The notes under the pieces are model-generated. The model did no database searches and was not told the DNA's origin. It saw nothing but the letters and a program-made list of their open reading frames with translations. From Xanthomarina gelatinilytica (lineage in GTDB: Bacteria > Bacteroidota > Bacteroidia > Flavobacteriales > Flavobacteriaceae): DNA of 64,000 nt. The DNA lies in the NCBI RefSeq assembly GCF_000348685.1, contig NZ_ANLA01000004.1, forward strand, positions 186,001-250,000, written 5' to 3'. Both the position numbers and the translations under genes were made by a program. Positions within the stretch are counted from its first letter, which is position 1. The number at the start of each line of letters is the position of its first letter. This document shows, piece after piece, positions 7,579-15,226 of this stretch.

Positions 7579-10500
7579 TTATTCTTGATTTTGTTGATTA
7601 ACCGCTTCTGGAACTCCTGTTATTTTTTCCTGTAACCATTGGAACACAACAAACAATACAGGAATGACAAATACACCAATTATGGTTCCTACCAATAAAC
7701 CTCCTACTGCGCCTGTACCAATGGAATTGTTTCCTGCTGCTCCAACCCCTTTAGCCAACACTAAAGGCGTTAATCCTAAAATAAAGGCAAAAGATGTCAT
7801 TAAAATAGGACGCAAACGCACTTTGGCTCCATCTATGGCTGCATCTACCAGCGACAAGCCATGATGTCGTCTTTGTACGGCAAATTCCACGATTAAAATG
7901 GCGTTTTTAGCCAAAAGACCTATAAGCATGATCAAGGCTATCTGGAAGTAAATGTTGTTTTCCAAACCTGTAATAAAGGTTGTTAAATATGCTCCAGCAA
8001 CACCAATAGGTAAAGAGAAAATAATGGACAAAGGCAATAAATAACTTTCGTATTGTGCAGACAATAAGAAATACACAAACAGGATACTGATCATAAAAAT
8101 GATGGTTGATTGTCCTGCAGACGCTATTTCTTCCCTGGTAATACCAGAATAAGCTACTTGATAACCTTCTGGCAAATTGGTTTCTGCCAACTTATTAATG
8201 GTGTTTATGGCATCTCCAGAACTATAACCTGGAGTCGCTGCACCATTTACCGTTACGGCATTAAACAAGTTGAACCTGTTAACGGTTTGTGGTCCATACA
8301 CACGATTAAATGAAACATATTGTGAAATAGGAGTCATTTCCCCACTAGGCGTTTTAATCATCATGCTATTTAAACTAGCAATATCTGTTCGGTCTTCGGG
8401 TAAGGACTGAATAAATACACGGAATTGTTTTCCAAAACGGCTGAAATCTGCCACATAATTCCCTCCTATATATCCTTGTAATGTCGAAAGAATAGCACTG
8501 GTTGAAACTCCAACTTCTTTGGCCCTTTCCACATTGATATTTAATTCCAGTTGTGGGAAATTGGTACTGAACGAATTGGAAGCATATGCTATTTCCGGCT
8601 GTTGGTTCAGCAGACCCACAAAATCGGTTGCTGTAGCGTCCAGTTCCGTCAAAGGTCTTGCATTTCTATCCAACAAGCGCATTTCAAACCCATCTGCACT
8701 ACCAAAACCAGGCACACTAGGAGGTGTAAAAAAGATGATTTTTGCATCAGGAATCATGGCTGCTTTTTGAAACAATTGACCAATGATGCCATTTACAGAT
8801 TCGGCTTCGGTTTCCCTATCGTCCCAAGGTTCCAATATAATAAAGCCCATGGCATTTGAACTCCCTTCTCCCGAGAAGAAGTTTCTACCACTAATAAACG
8901 AAGCTCCTTGAATCCCTTCAATGTCTTTAATCATTTCATAGAGGTTTTCGTTCACTTGAAACGAACGGTCTTGTGATGCTCCAGGAGGTAATTCGGCATT
9001 CATAAAAATAACACCTCTATCTTCTGAAGGCACAAATCCTGTTGGTATGATTTTACTGGAATAAATAATTCCGAAGACACTAAGTCCCAAAATAATTAAG
9101 GTAACCCATTTATGTTTCAACAAAAAGCCTAAAGACTTAGTGTACTTGGCTGTTGTAGCATTAAAAGCAGTATTGAATGCTGCGTAAAAACGCTGTAACA
9201 GCGATTTCTTTTTGTGCTCATGCTCGTTATGAGGTTTTAGAAAAATGGCACACAAAGCAGGCGTTAAGGTTAAGGCATTTAAGGCCGAAATAAGAATGGC
9301 TATCATTAAAGTGACTCCAAACTGTTCGTAAAACACACCTGAAGGTCCACTGATAAAAGTAATTGGCACAAATACGGCCACCATAACCAAGGTAATGGAT
9401 ACAATGGCTCCACTAATCTCGCTCATGGCAGAAATAGAGGCTTTTTTGGCATCTTTAAACCCTCCTTCCAATTTAGCATGAACGGCCTCTACAACCACAA
9501 TGGCATCATCCACCACTATACCAATGGCGAGAATTAATGCAAATAAAGTTAACAGGTTGATGGAGTACCCAAGAATATTCAAGAAAAAGAAGGTTCCAAT
9601 GATGGATACAGGCACTGCAATAGCAGGAATAAGAGTGGATTTAAAATCCTGTAAAAACACAAAAACCACTATAAAAACCAACAGGAAGGCTTCCAAAAGT
9701 GTGTGCAATACCTTTTCTATGGAAGCTGTTAAAAACTTATTGGTGTCATAATTTACCAGATAATCCACACCTTCTGGGAAGTCTTTTTTAAGTTCGTCTA
9801 GCTTGTTATATATGTTTTCAATAATTTCTTGTGCATTGGAACCAGGAGTTTGAAAAACCCCAAAGTTTACGGCAGGATTCCCTTTGGTTCTGGAAATGGA
9901 GGAATACGAAAAAGCATCCAATTCTACCTTTGCTACATCTTTAACACGTAAAAACTGGCCATCTCCTAAAGCTTTTATTACTATGTTTTCGTAATCTTTT
10001 GCTTCTTTATAACGGCCTTTGTATTTTATAACATATTCAAAAGCTTCACCACTGTTTTGTCCCAAAGAACCTGCTGCAGCTTCCAAACTTTGTTCGTTAA
10101 TGGCTAAGGTAACATCTCTTGGCTCTATTTTATAAGCAGCCATTTTATCTGGATCCAACCAAATACGCATGGAATAATCTTTAGCTCCAAATACATTAAC
10201 CGCACCAACTCCATTGATACGTTGTATCTCTGGCTTGATGTTAATGTTTAAGTAGTTTTGTATAAATGTATCGTCGTATTCTGGGTTGGTAGAATAAACT
10301 GCTGCATAAAGTAAGGCGGAGTTTTGTTGTTTTTGTGTCACAACACCTGCACGAATAACTTCAGATGGCAACAAGGAGTTTGCTCTGGCTACCCTGTTTT
10401 GAACGTTTACTGCTGCAATATCCGGATCGTAACCTTGCTCAAAAAACACTTGAATGGAAGCACTTCCAGAGTTACTTGCCGTGGAAGTAATATAGGTCAT

Positions 10501-10722
10501 CCCCTCCACACCATTTATTTGCTCTTCAATAGGAACAATCACACTCTCCAAAATGGTTTCAGCATTGGCTCCTGGATAAGATGCGTTAACCTGAACGGTT
10601 GGTGGTGCAATATCAGGGTATTGCGTTACTGGTAACTGCGTGAGACCCAAAATACCCAAAATAACTATGATAATGGATATAACTGTAGAGAGTACAGGTC
10701 TTTCAATAAATTTTTGTAACAT
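7579..10722 (-). CDS. RND multidrug efflux pump, HAE1 (AcrB/MexB) family
   Basis: 1047 residues, the standard AcrB length. The N-terminal segment MLQKFIERPVLSTVISIIIVILGILGL is the first membrane helix. Family motifs seen include QLPVTQYPDIAPPTVQVNA, the TM4 segment LFALILAIGIVVDDAIVVVE with the paired Asp residues of proton relay, GFVPSEDRGVIF, and the late GLLAKNAILIVEFA helix. Two large periplasmic loops lie between TM1-2 and TM7-8. It exports hydrophobic or amphiphilic compounds by proton antiport. It lies 8 bases after the adaptor gene and 7 bases before the channel gene, so a full tripartite system is encoded. Substrates cannot be read from sequence. Confidence 0.97.
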   Translation of the reverse strand: MLQKFIERPVLSTVISIIIVILGILGLTQLPVTQYPDIAPPTVQVNASYPGANAETILESVIVPIEEQINGVEGMTYITSTASNSGSASIQVFFEQGYDPDIAAVNVQNRVARANSLLPSEVIRAGVVTQKQQNSALLYAAVYSTNPEYDDTFIQNYLNINIKPEIQRINGVGAVNVFGAKDYSMRIWLDPDKMAAYKIEPRDVTLAINEQSLEAAAGSLGQNSGEAFEYVIKYKGRYKEAKDYENIVIKALGDGQFLRVKDVAKVELDAFSYSSISRTKGNPAVNFGVFQTPGSNAQEIIENIYNKLDELKKDFPEGVDYLVNYDTNKFLTASIEKVLHTLLEAFLLVFIVVFVFLQDFKSTLIPAIAVPVSIIGTFFFLNILGYSINLLTLFALILAIGIVVDDAIVVVEAVHAKLEGGFKDAKKASISAMSEISGAIVSITLVMVAVFVPITFISGPSGVFYEQFGVTLMIAILISALNALTLTPALCAIFLKPHNEHEHKKKSLLQRFYAAFNTAFNATTAKYTKSLGFLLKHKWVTLIILGLSVFGIIYSSKIIPTGFVPSEDRGVIFMNAELPPGASQDRSFQVNENLYEMIKDIEGIQGASFISGRNFFSGEGSSNAMGFIILEPWDDRETEAESVNGIIGQLFQKAAMIPDAKIIFFTPPSVPGFGSADGFEMRLLDRNARPLTELDATATDFVGLLNQQPEIAYASNSFSTNFPQLELNINVERAKEVGVSTSAILSTLQGYIGGNYVADFSRFGKQFRVFIQSLPEDRTDIASLNSMMIKTPSGEMTPISQYVSFNRVYGPQTVNRFNLFNAVTVNGAATPGYSSGDAINTINKLAETNLPEGYQVAYSGITREEIASAGQSTIIFMISILFVYFLLSAQYESYLLPLSIIFSLPIGVAGAYLTTFITGLENNIYFQIALIMLIGLLAKNAILIVEFAVQRRHHGLSLVDAAIDGAKVRLRPILMTSFAFILGLTPLVLAKGVGAAGNNSIGTGAVGGLLVGTIIGVFVIPVLFVVFQWLQEKITGVPEAVNQQNQE

Positions 10723-10730
10723 AGTCTGGT

Positions 10731-11849
10731 TTATTTAAAAACGGTCTCGAAAGAATTAATAATACTATCCAAAGGTTTTTCTATAGGTTTTATTTTGGTG
10801 CCTGGACTCACTTTATTAAGTCCTTTTGCCAAAATGGTCTCTCCAACTTCAATGCCCTTATCAACAATGTATATTTTATTGGCATCTTTTAAAATTGAAA
10901 TTGGTCTGTCTGCCAACGAATCCCCAACAACTTCATACACATAACTTTTACCTTGTCTTTCAAAGGTGGATTCTGCTGGAATAACCATTACGTTTTCAAA
11001 GGTTCTGGGAATTAAGATGGTTCCACTGCTTCCATTTCTTAATAAACCTGTTGCATTATTGAATTTTGCCCTAAAGGTTATGGTTCCTGTTTGGGTATTG
11101 ATGTCTCCTGTTATGGTTTCAATCTTTCCGGTTTCATCATACAATTTCCCATTGGCAAGACGCAATTTAACTTCTGGAAATTTTTCCAACTTTTCCCTAG
11201 CCGTTTCCCCTTTAGCCTCTTCCATAAACGTAATAAATTCCTTTTCGTTCATTGAAAAATAAGCATATACTTCATCTATTGAAGACACATTGGTTAAAGG
11301 CATTGGATCCTGAGCACTTACCAAAGCACCTTTTCTATAATTAATGGATCCAACCACTCCATCTACGGGACTTTTTACATTGGCATAGTCTATATTTGCA
11401 ACAATACTGTTATAGGAGCTTTTTGCTTGAGCCAGTTTTGCATTGGCTGTTTCCAATTGTACGTTGCTAATTATGTTCTTTTCCACCAAAGGTTTAAGTT
11501 TGTCAACCTCTACCTGAGCCGCATTTACATTAGCTTTTGCAGCATTGGCATCCTGACTTAGGGATTGGGTTTCCAACCTAAAAAGGGATTGTCCCTGTTT
11601 AACAACCTCGCCTTCTTTTACAAGCACTTCTTTAATGTAACCTGAAATTTTTGGTCTTACTTGACTGTTAACTTTCCCTTCAATACTTGCAGGAAAATCT
11701 TGATGTGTGGTAACATCTTGCTTTACAACTTTTACTACAGGAAAAGGTAAAACTGGAGCTGCTTTTTGTTCTGTTTCTTTATTTCCACAGTTGGATAAGG
11801 TTAAAACCATGGTGCAAGCAACTAACATGTTGAATGTGTGTTTTTTCAT
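10731..11849 (-). CDS. RND efflux periplasmic adaptor (membrane fusion protein)
   Basis: 372 residues. The lipoprotein signal ends at TLSNC (Cys about residue 21). The HlyD/AcrA architecture is complete: N-terminal barrel-sandwich half (SGYIKEVLVKEGEVVKQGQSLFRLE), helical hairpin (about residues 95-150), second lipoyl half (YANVKSPVDGVVGSINYRKGALVSA) and beta-barrel with TFRAKFNNATGLLRNGSSGTILIPR. It joins the pump to the channel. Its ATG overlaps the stop of the GbsR gene by four bases (ATGA), indicating translational coupling. Confidence 0.95.
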   Translation of the reverse strand: MKKHTFNMLVACTMVLTLSNCGNKETEQKAAPVLPFPVVKVVKQDVTTHQDFPASIEGKVNSQVRPKISGYIKEVLVKEGEVVKQGQSLFRLETQSLSQDANAAKANVNAAQVEVDKLKPLVEKNIISNVQLETANAKLAQAKSSYNSIVANIDYANVKSPVDGVVGSINYRKGALVSAQDPMPLTNVSSIDEVYAYFSMNEKEFITFMEEAKGETAREKLEKFPEVKLRLANGKLYDETGKIETITGDINTQTGTITFRAKFNNATGLLRNGSSGTILIPRTFENVMVIPAESTFERQGKSYVYEVVGDSLADRPISILKDANKIYIVDKGIEVGETILAKGLNKVSPGTKIKPIEKPLDSIINSFETVFK

Positions 11850-12361
11850 ATTGAAGGTTTGGATTGAAGATTCATAACTGCCACTTTCTCTTTTAACAGA
11901 GACATAGAAGCAATGGCTAAATTTAAAAAGTTTATATAGTTATCGTGATAGGTTACATCAAATTTTAAATCGCTTGTGGTGGTTTCCAAGCTGTTGACTT
12001 CCAATTTGTAATTGGTTACTTCTTCATGCAATTCTTTTTCAGATTCCCATTGAGCAATCATTCTATCAATACTTTTCAATAAGGTATCGGAATTTATGAT
12101 GAAGAATTTTTTTCTGTTGCCTATTTTGGTGAAATAGGTTATTTTATTTAAATCCTGTAAATGATTTAAATGGGTTGAAATGGTGCTTTTGCTTGCGCAT
12201 AAATCTGACACCAAGTCTTCAAAAGTAACACCTGCTTTCCCAGTAAGGATTACGTAAGCCAAGATTCTTGAAGCTACAGGAGCCAGTTGTTCGGTGTGTT
12301 CAAAATGAACACCCAATTTCTCGACCAATTGGTATTTTTTATTTTTTAAATCGCTTTTCAT
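11846..12361 (-). CDS. GbsR/MarR family transcriptional regulator of the efflux operon
   Basis: 171 residues from the ATG at 12361 (MKSDLKNKKYQLVEKLGVHFE). A winged helix-turn-helix spans about residues 30-90, with the GbsR-like segment VTFEDLVSDLCASKSTISTHLNHLQDLNKITYFTKIGNRKKFF. A C-terminal helix probably mediates dimerisation. An upstream in-frame ATG at 12379 is rejected because it lies inside the -7 promoter box at 12377-12384. It is the first gene of the operon, and a perfect inverted repeat sits directly upstream of its promoter, so autorepression together with control of the pump is likely. Confidence 0.9.
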   Translation of the reverse strand: MKSDLKNKKYQLVEKLGVHFEHTEQLAPVASRILAYVILTGKAGVTFEDLVSDLCASKSTISTHLNHLQDLNKITYFTKIGNRKKFFIINSDTLLKSIDRMIAQWESEKELHEEVTNYKLEVNSLETTTSDLKFDVTYHDNYINFLNLAIASMSLLKEKVAVMNLQSKPSI

Positions 12362-12376
12362 AATCGGAATAATTTG

Positions 12377-12384
12377 CAAAATTA
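12377..12384 (-). promoter_or_regulatory. -7 promoter box (TAATTTTG) of the efflux operon
   Basis: On the minus strand the sequence is TAATTTTG, an exact TAnnTTTG match. Transcription would begin near 12370, only about nine bases before the GbsR start codon, giving an almost leaderless message. The palindromic operator lies 4 bases upstream of the box. Confidence 0.6.
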
Positions 12385-12388
12385 AATC

Positions 12389-12412
12389 TTAGTTCGGTTC
12401 AAACCGAACTAA
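12389..12412. promoter_or_regulatory. Palindromic operator, probable GbsR/MarR-family binding site
   Basis: Two perfectly complementary 11-base arms, TTAGTTCGGTT (12389-12399) and AACCGAACTAA (12402-12412), flank the dinucleotide CA. The site occupies the -11 to -40 region of the operon promoter, so a bound dimer would block RNA polymerase. Spacing and symmetry fit a winged-helix dimer; which regulator binds (GbsR-type or the TetR protein at the operon's other end) is inferred, with the adjacent gbsR-like gene favoured. Confidence 0.75.
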
Positions 12413-12433
12413 ACGAAGTTAAAAAATTGTTAA

Positions 12434-12461
12434 ATAAAAAAAGCCGATGGTTTATCGGCTT
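12434..12461 (-). terminator. Terminator of pheS
   Basis: Perfect 8-base arms AAGCCGAT (12441-12448) and ATCGGCTT (12454-12461) with a 5-base loop, followed on the minus strand by a run of T (12440-12434). It lies 21 bases after the pheS stop. Confidence 0.85.
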
Positions 12462-12482
12462 CTATCTTTTATTGAATTGCGC

Positions 12483-13502
12483 TTACAGAGCAGATTTAAA
12501 CTGCTCTAAAAAGCGAACATCATTTTCGCTTAATAAACGTATATCTCCTATTTGGTGTAGTAGCATAGCAATACGGTCTATTCCCATACCAAATGCAAAC
12601 CCTGAATATTCTTTAGAATCTATACCACAGTTTTCTAATACATTTGGATCTACCATACCGCAACCCATAATTTCTAACCAACCTGTTCCTTTGGTTATTT
12701 TATGATCTATTTCTGTCTCCAAGCCCCAATATACATCTACTTCTGCACTTGGCTCCGTAAACGGAAAATAAGAAGGGCGTAAACGTATTTTACTTTTTCC
12801 AAACATTTCAGTAGTGAAATATTGAAGCGTTTGCTTAAGGTCAGCAAAACTAACATCTTTATCAATATACAAGCCTTCTACTTGATGAAAAAAGCAGTGC
12901 GAACGCGCAGATATAGCTTCGTTTCTGTAAACACGACCTGGTGAAATAGTTCGAATTGGTGGTTTATTGTTTTCCATATAACGCACTTGTACCGAACTGG
13001 TATGCGTACGCAATAAAATATCTGGATTGGTTTGAATAAAAAACGTGTCCTGCATGTCTCTTGCTGGATGGTATTCCGGCAAATTTAATGCTGTAAAATT
13101 ATGCCAATCATCTTCAATTTCAGGGCCTTCACTGACATTAAACCCTATACGGGAAAAAATATCGATTATTTGATTTTTTACTATAGATATTGGATGACGC
13201 GCACCAATTTCAATAGGTTCTCCAGGACGTGACAAATCACCATAAACACCTTTATCTTCTTCTTTGCTTTCCAGTTCTTCTTTAAGGGAAGCAACTTTGT
13301 CCTCGGCTGTTTTTTTAAGGGTATTTATAACCTGACCAAATTCTTTTTTCTGATCGTTGGCTACATTTTTAAACTCCTTAAAGTAATCGTTAAGAAGTCC
13401 TTTTTTTCCTAAATATTTAATTCTGAAAGCCTCAACTTCTTCTTTCGATTTTGCTTGGAAAGCTTCAGCTTCAGCAATTAACTCTTTGATCTTATCTATC
13501 AT
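12483..13502 (-). CDS. pheS: Phenylalanine-tRNA ligase alpha subunit
   Basis: 339 residues. It charges tRNA-Phe as part of an alpha2-beta2 enzyme; pheT is not in this window. An N-terminal coiled-coil tRNA-binding arm (about residues 1-85) precedes the class II catalytic core: motif 1 region (HPISIVKNQIIDIFSRIGFNVSEGPEIE), motif 2 (GRVYRNEAISARSHCFFHQVEGLYID) and motif 3 (FAFGMGIDRIAMLLHQIGDIR). Length and order are those of bacterial PheS. It has its own -7 box at 13523-13530 and its own terminator. Confidence 0.97.
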   Translation of the reverse strand: MIDKIKELIAEAEAFQAKSKEEVEAFRIKYLGKKGLLNDYFKEFKNVANDQKKEFGQVINTLKKTAEDKVASLKEELESKEEDKGVYGDLSRPGEPIEIGARHPISIVKNQIIDIFSRIGFNVSEGPEIEDDWHNFTALNLPEYHPARDMQDTFFIQTNPDILLRTHTSSVQVRYMENNKPPIRTISPGRVYRNEAISARSHCFFHQVEGLYIDKDVSFADLKQTLQYFTTEMFGKSKIRLRPSYFPFTEPSAEVDVYWGLETEIDHKITKGTGWLEIMGCGMVDPNVLENCGIDSKEYSGFAFGMGIDRIAMLLHQIGDIRLLSENDVRFLEQFKSAL

Positions 13503-13522
13503 GATATTTTTGAAAATGAGTG

Positions 13523-13530
13523 CAAATTTA
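13523..13530 (-). promoter_or_regulatory. -7 promoter box (TAAATTTG) of pheS
   Basis: Exact match to TAnnTTTG on the minus strand. The expected start near 13516 leaves a leader of about 14 bases before the ATG at 13502. Confidence 0.55.
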
Positions 13531-13577
13531 GTGAATTATGATGAAACTTGTCTTTGAAGCGTGTATAAAACCGCTAA

Positions 13578-13934
13578 TTATTCAATGTATTTACTTTCCA
13601 TAAAGTAGCTTACAATGGCTTCTTTCATTAAAACACTTTGTTCTCCAGCTTTTAATGGAGGCAACTGTTCTTTTATGATATAATGAGGCCATCCATCTTC
13701 ATCAAAATAATCAAATTCATAGTAACCATAAGGCTCCAGAAGCCTGCAGATGGCTATGTGCATAAGGTCCAATTTGTGATCTTTTTTGAATTTTTTATCA
13801 AATTGTCCCAGTTCCTGAACACCAATTAAGTAGATTATGGCGTCTAAATCCAAGGTGTCTCCATCTGCAAATTGCTTGGATAGCTTGTCGACTATAAGTT
13901 CCCAACGTTGTTTTAATTGTTCGTCTCTAGACAT
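13578..13934 (-). CDS. Conserved hypothetical protein, small and acidic
   Basis: 118 residues from the ATG at 13934 (MSRDEQLKQRWELIVDKLSKQF). It is soluble, with no signal or membrane segment. Recognisable stretches are LDLDAIIYLIGVQELGQ, a Lys-rich FDKKFKKDHKLDLMHIAICRLLEPYGYY and an acidic-aromatic YEFDYFDEDGWPHY. I believe it belongs to a Flavobacteriaceae-wide family of unknown function but know no name for it. An upstream in-frame ATG at 13949 exists; 13934 is chosen because the sequence after it looks like a natural soluble N-terminus. It is divergent to cvpA. Confidence 0.7.
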   Translation of the reverse strand: MSRDEQLKQRWELIVDKLSKQFADGDTLDLDAIIYLIGVQELGQFDKKFKKDHKLDLMHIAICRLLEPYGYYEFDYFDEDGWPHYIIKEQLPPLKAGEQSVLMKEAIVSYFMESKYIE

Positions 13935-14021
13935 ATTTATTTCCCACAAAAGTGGGTACTCTGTTTTTTAGTTTTTTATAAAAATGCAAAGTTAAGTTAT
14001 ATTTACAGAAATATTACTATT

Positions 14022-14546
14022 ATGAGTGTTATTGATATTGTTTTATTGGGTTTTCTGCTTCTGGGTTTGATACGTGGTTTTTTAAAAGGGTTTTTTGTTG
14101 AAATTGCGTCTTTGGTTGCCTTAATTGCTGGAATTTATGGAGCCATCCATTTTAGTTATTATGTTGCAGAAATGCTCATGGAAAAAGTAGATTGGGATGA
14201 AGTAACCATTAATGCCGTGGCTTTTGCCATTACCTTTATAATTATAGTTTTAGCCATAGCTTTTGCAGGAAAAGCCTTGACTAAATTGGCAGATTTTGCT
14301 GCTTTGGGCATCTTGAACAAACTTTTGGGCGCTTTGTTTGGTGGACTGAAAATGGTACTTATTTTAAGTGTGCTCTTAAATGTTTTTGATAAATTGAACA
14401 CGACCATGAGCTTTTGGGACGAAGCTCAAACAGAACAAACTGTGCTATACAAGCCTGTAAAATCTGTAGTGCCATTGCTATTTCCATTTATAATAAAATA
14501 TGAAGAAACAGACCTTTTAAATATAGAGCCGAAAGAAGGCGTTTAA
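14022..14546 (+). CDS. CvpA family membrane protein
   Basis: 174 residues from ATG 14022. Four predicted membrane helices: about residues 2-20 (SVIDIVLLGFLLLGLIRGF), 27-48, 62-84 and 100-120. The N-terminal IDIVLLGFLLLGLIRGFLKGFF is the hallmark of the CvpA/colicin V production family, inner-membrane proteins of uncertain mechanism linked in other bacteria to colicin V secretion and envelope stress. The frame is open upstream to 13917, but those 35 residues overlap the divergent gene's start and are not family-like. Confidence 0.88.
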   Translation: MSVIDIVLLGFLLLGLIRGFLKGFFVEIASLVALIAGIYGAIHFSYYVAEMLMEKVDWDEVTINAVAFAITFIIIVLAIAFAGKALTKLADFAALGILNKLLGALFGGLKMVLILSVLLNVFDKLNTTMSFWDEAQTEQTVLYKPVKSVVPLLFPFIIKYEETDLLNIEPKEGV

Positions 14547-14560
14547 AAGAATTTAGAATT

Positions 14561-14589
14561 AAAAAAGCCACTTTAAAAGTGGCTTTTTT
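14561..14589. terminator. Bidirectional terminator between cvpA and carbonic anhydrase genes
   Basis: Arms AAAAAAGCCACTTT (14561-14574) and AAAGTGGCTTTTTT (14576-14589) are perfectly complementary, with T runs at the 3' side on both strands. It is 15 bases after the cvpA stop and 7 bases past the carbonic anhydrase stop. Confidence 0.85.
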
Positions 14590-14595
14590 AATGGT

Positions 14596-15222
14596 TTAAT
14601 CTAAGTGGTAAATTTCCATAATGTCTTTTAGGTATTTTTCAAAATCGATTTTTAAATCAATCAATTTTCCTGTGTGCACATCAAACACCCAACCATGAAC
14701 TTTTAAACCTCTTTTTCTTATGGCTTTTTGAACAGCAGCTGTTTTAATTAAATTCACACACTGTTCTTTTACATTTAGTTCTACCAGTTTATCGTAACGC
14801 TCATCTTCGTTTTCAATGGCATTTAACTCGTTTCTATGGAGCCTGTATACATCACGAATGTTACGTAGCCAAGGGTTTAAAATTCCCAAATCGGCAGATT
14901 GCATGGCTGCTTTAACACCACCACAAGCATAATGACCACATACAATAACATGTTTCACTTTTAGGTGGTCCACAGCATAATTGATTACAGACATGACATT
15001 AAGATCTATGCTTATTACCATGTTTGCAATGTTTCTGTGTACAAAAACCTCTCCAGGAGTTGCTCCCATAAGTTCTTCGGCAGTTACACGACTATCAGCG
15101 CAGCCAATATATAGCAATTCAGGGTTTTGTCCTTTTCCTAAAGCTTCAAAATAGTCTTTATCGGCTTGTAATTTATCTTGTATCCAAGATTTATTGTTTT
15201 CAAAAACTTTGTCTAAATTCAT
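14596..15222 (-). CDS. can: Beta-class carbonic anhydrase
   Basis: 208 residues. It interconverts CO2 and bicarbonate in the cytoplasm. The zinc ligands are visible: Cys41 in YIGCADSR, His97 and Cys100 in VCGHYACGG; Asp43 and Arg45 form the catalytic dyad. The motif GEVFVHRNIANMV is also typical. It begins 4 bases after the stop of the SulP transporter, so the two are co-transcribed; pairing suggests that bicarbonate is the transported ion. Confidence 0.96.
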   Translation of the reverse strand: MNLDKVFENNKSWIQDKLQADKDYFEALGKGQNPELLYIGCADSRVTAEELMGATPGEVFVHRNIANMVISIDLNVMSVINYAVDHLKVKHVIVCGHYACGGVKAAMQSADLGILNPWLRNIRDVYRLHRNELNAIENEDERYDKLVELNVKEQCVNLIKTAAVQKAIRKRGLKVHGWVFDVHTGKLIDLKIDFEKYLKDIMEIYHLD

Positions 15223-15226
15223 AATA

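Noticed and set aside
8110-8859. Antisense ORFs inside the RND pump gene (8110-8313, 8519-8770, 8551-8859)
   Set aside because: They lie wholly within a strong, full-length conserved gene and have no recognisable domain or promoter.
13917-14021. Upstream 35-codon extension of CvpA
   Set aside because: It overlaps the start of the divergent 118-residue gene and does not look like a CvpA start; the family start is MSVIDIVLLGF at 14022.
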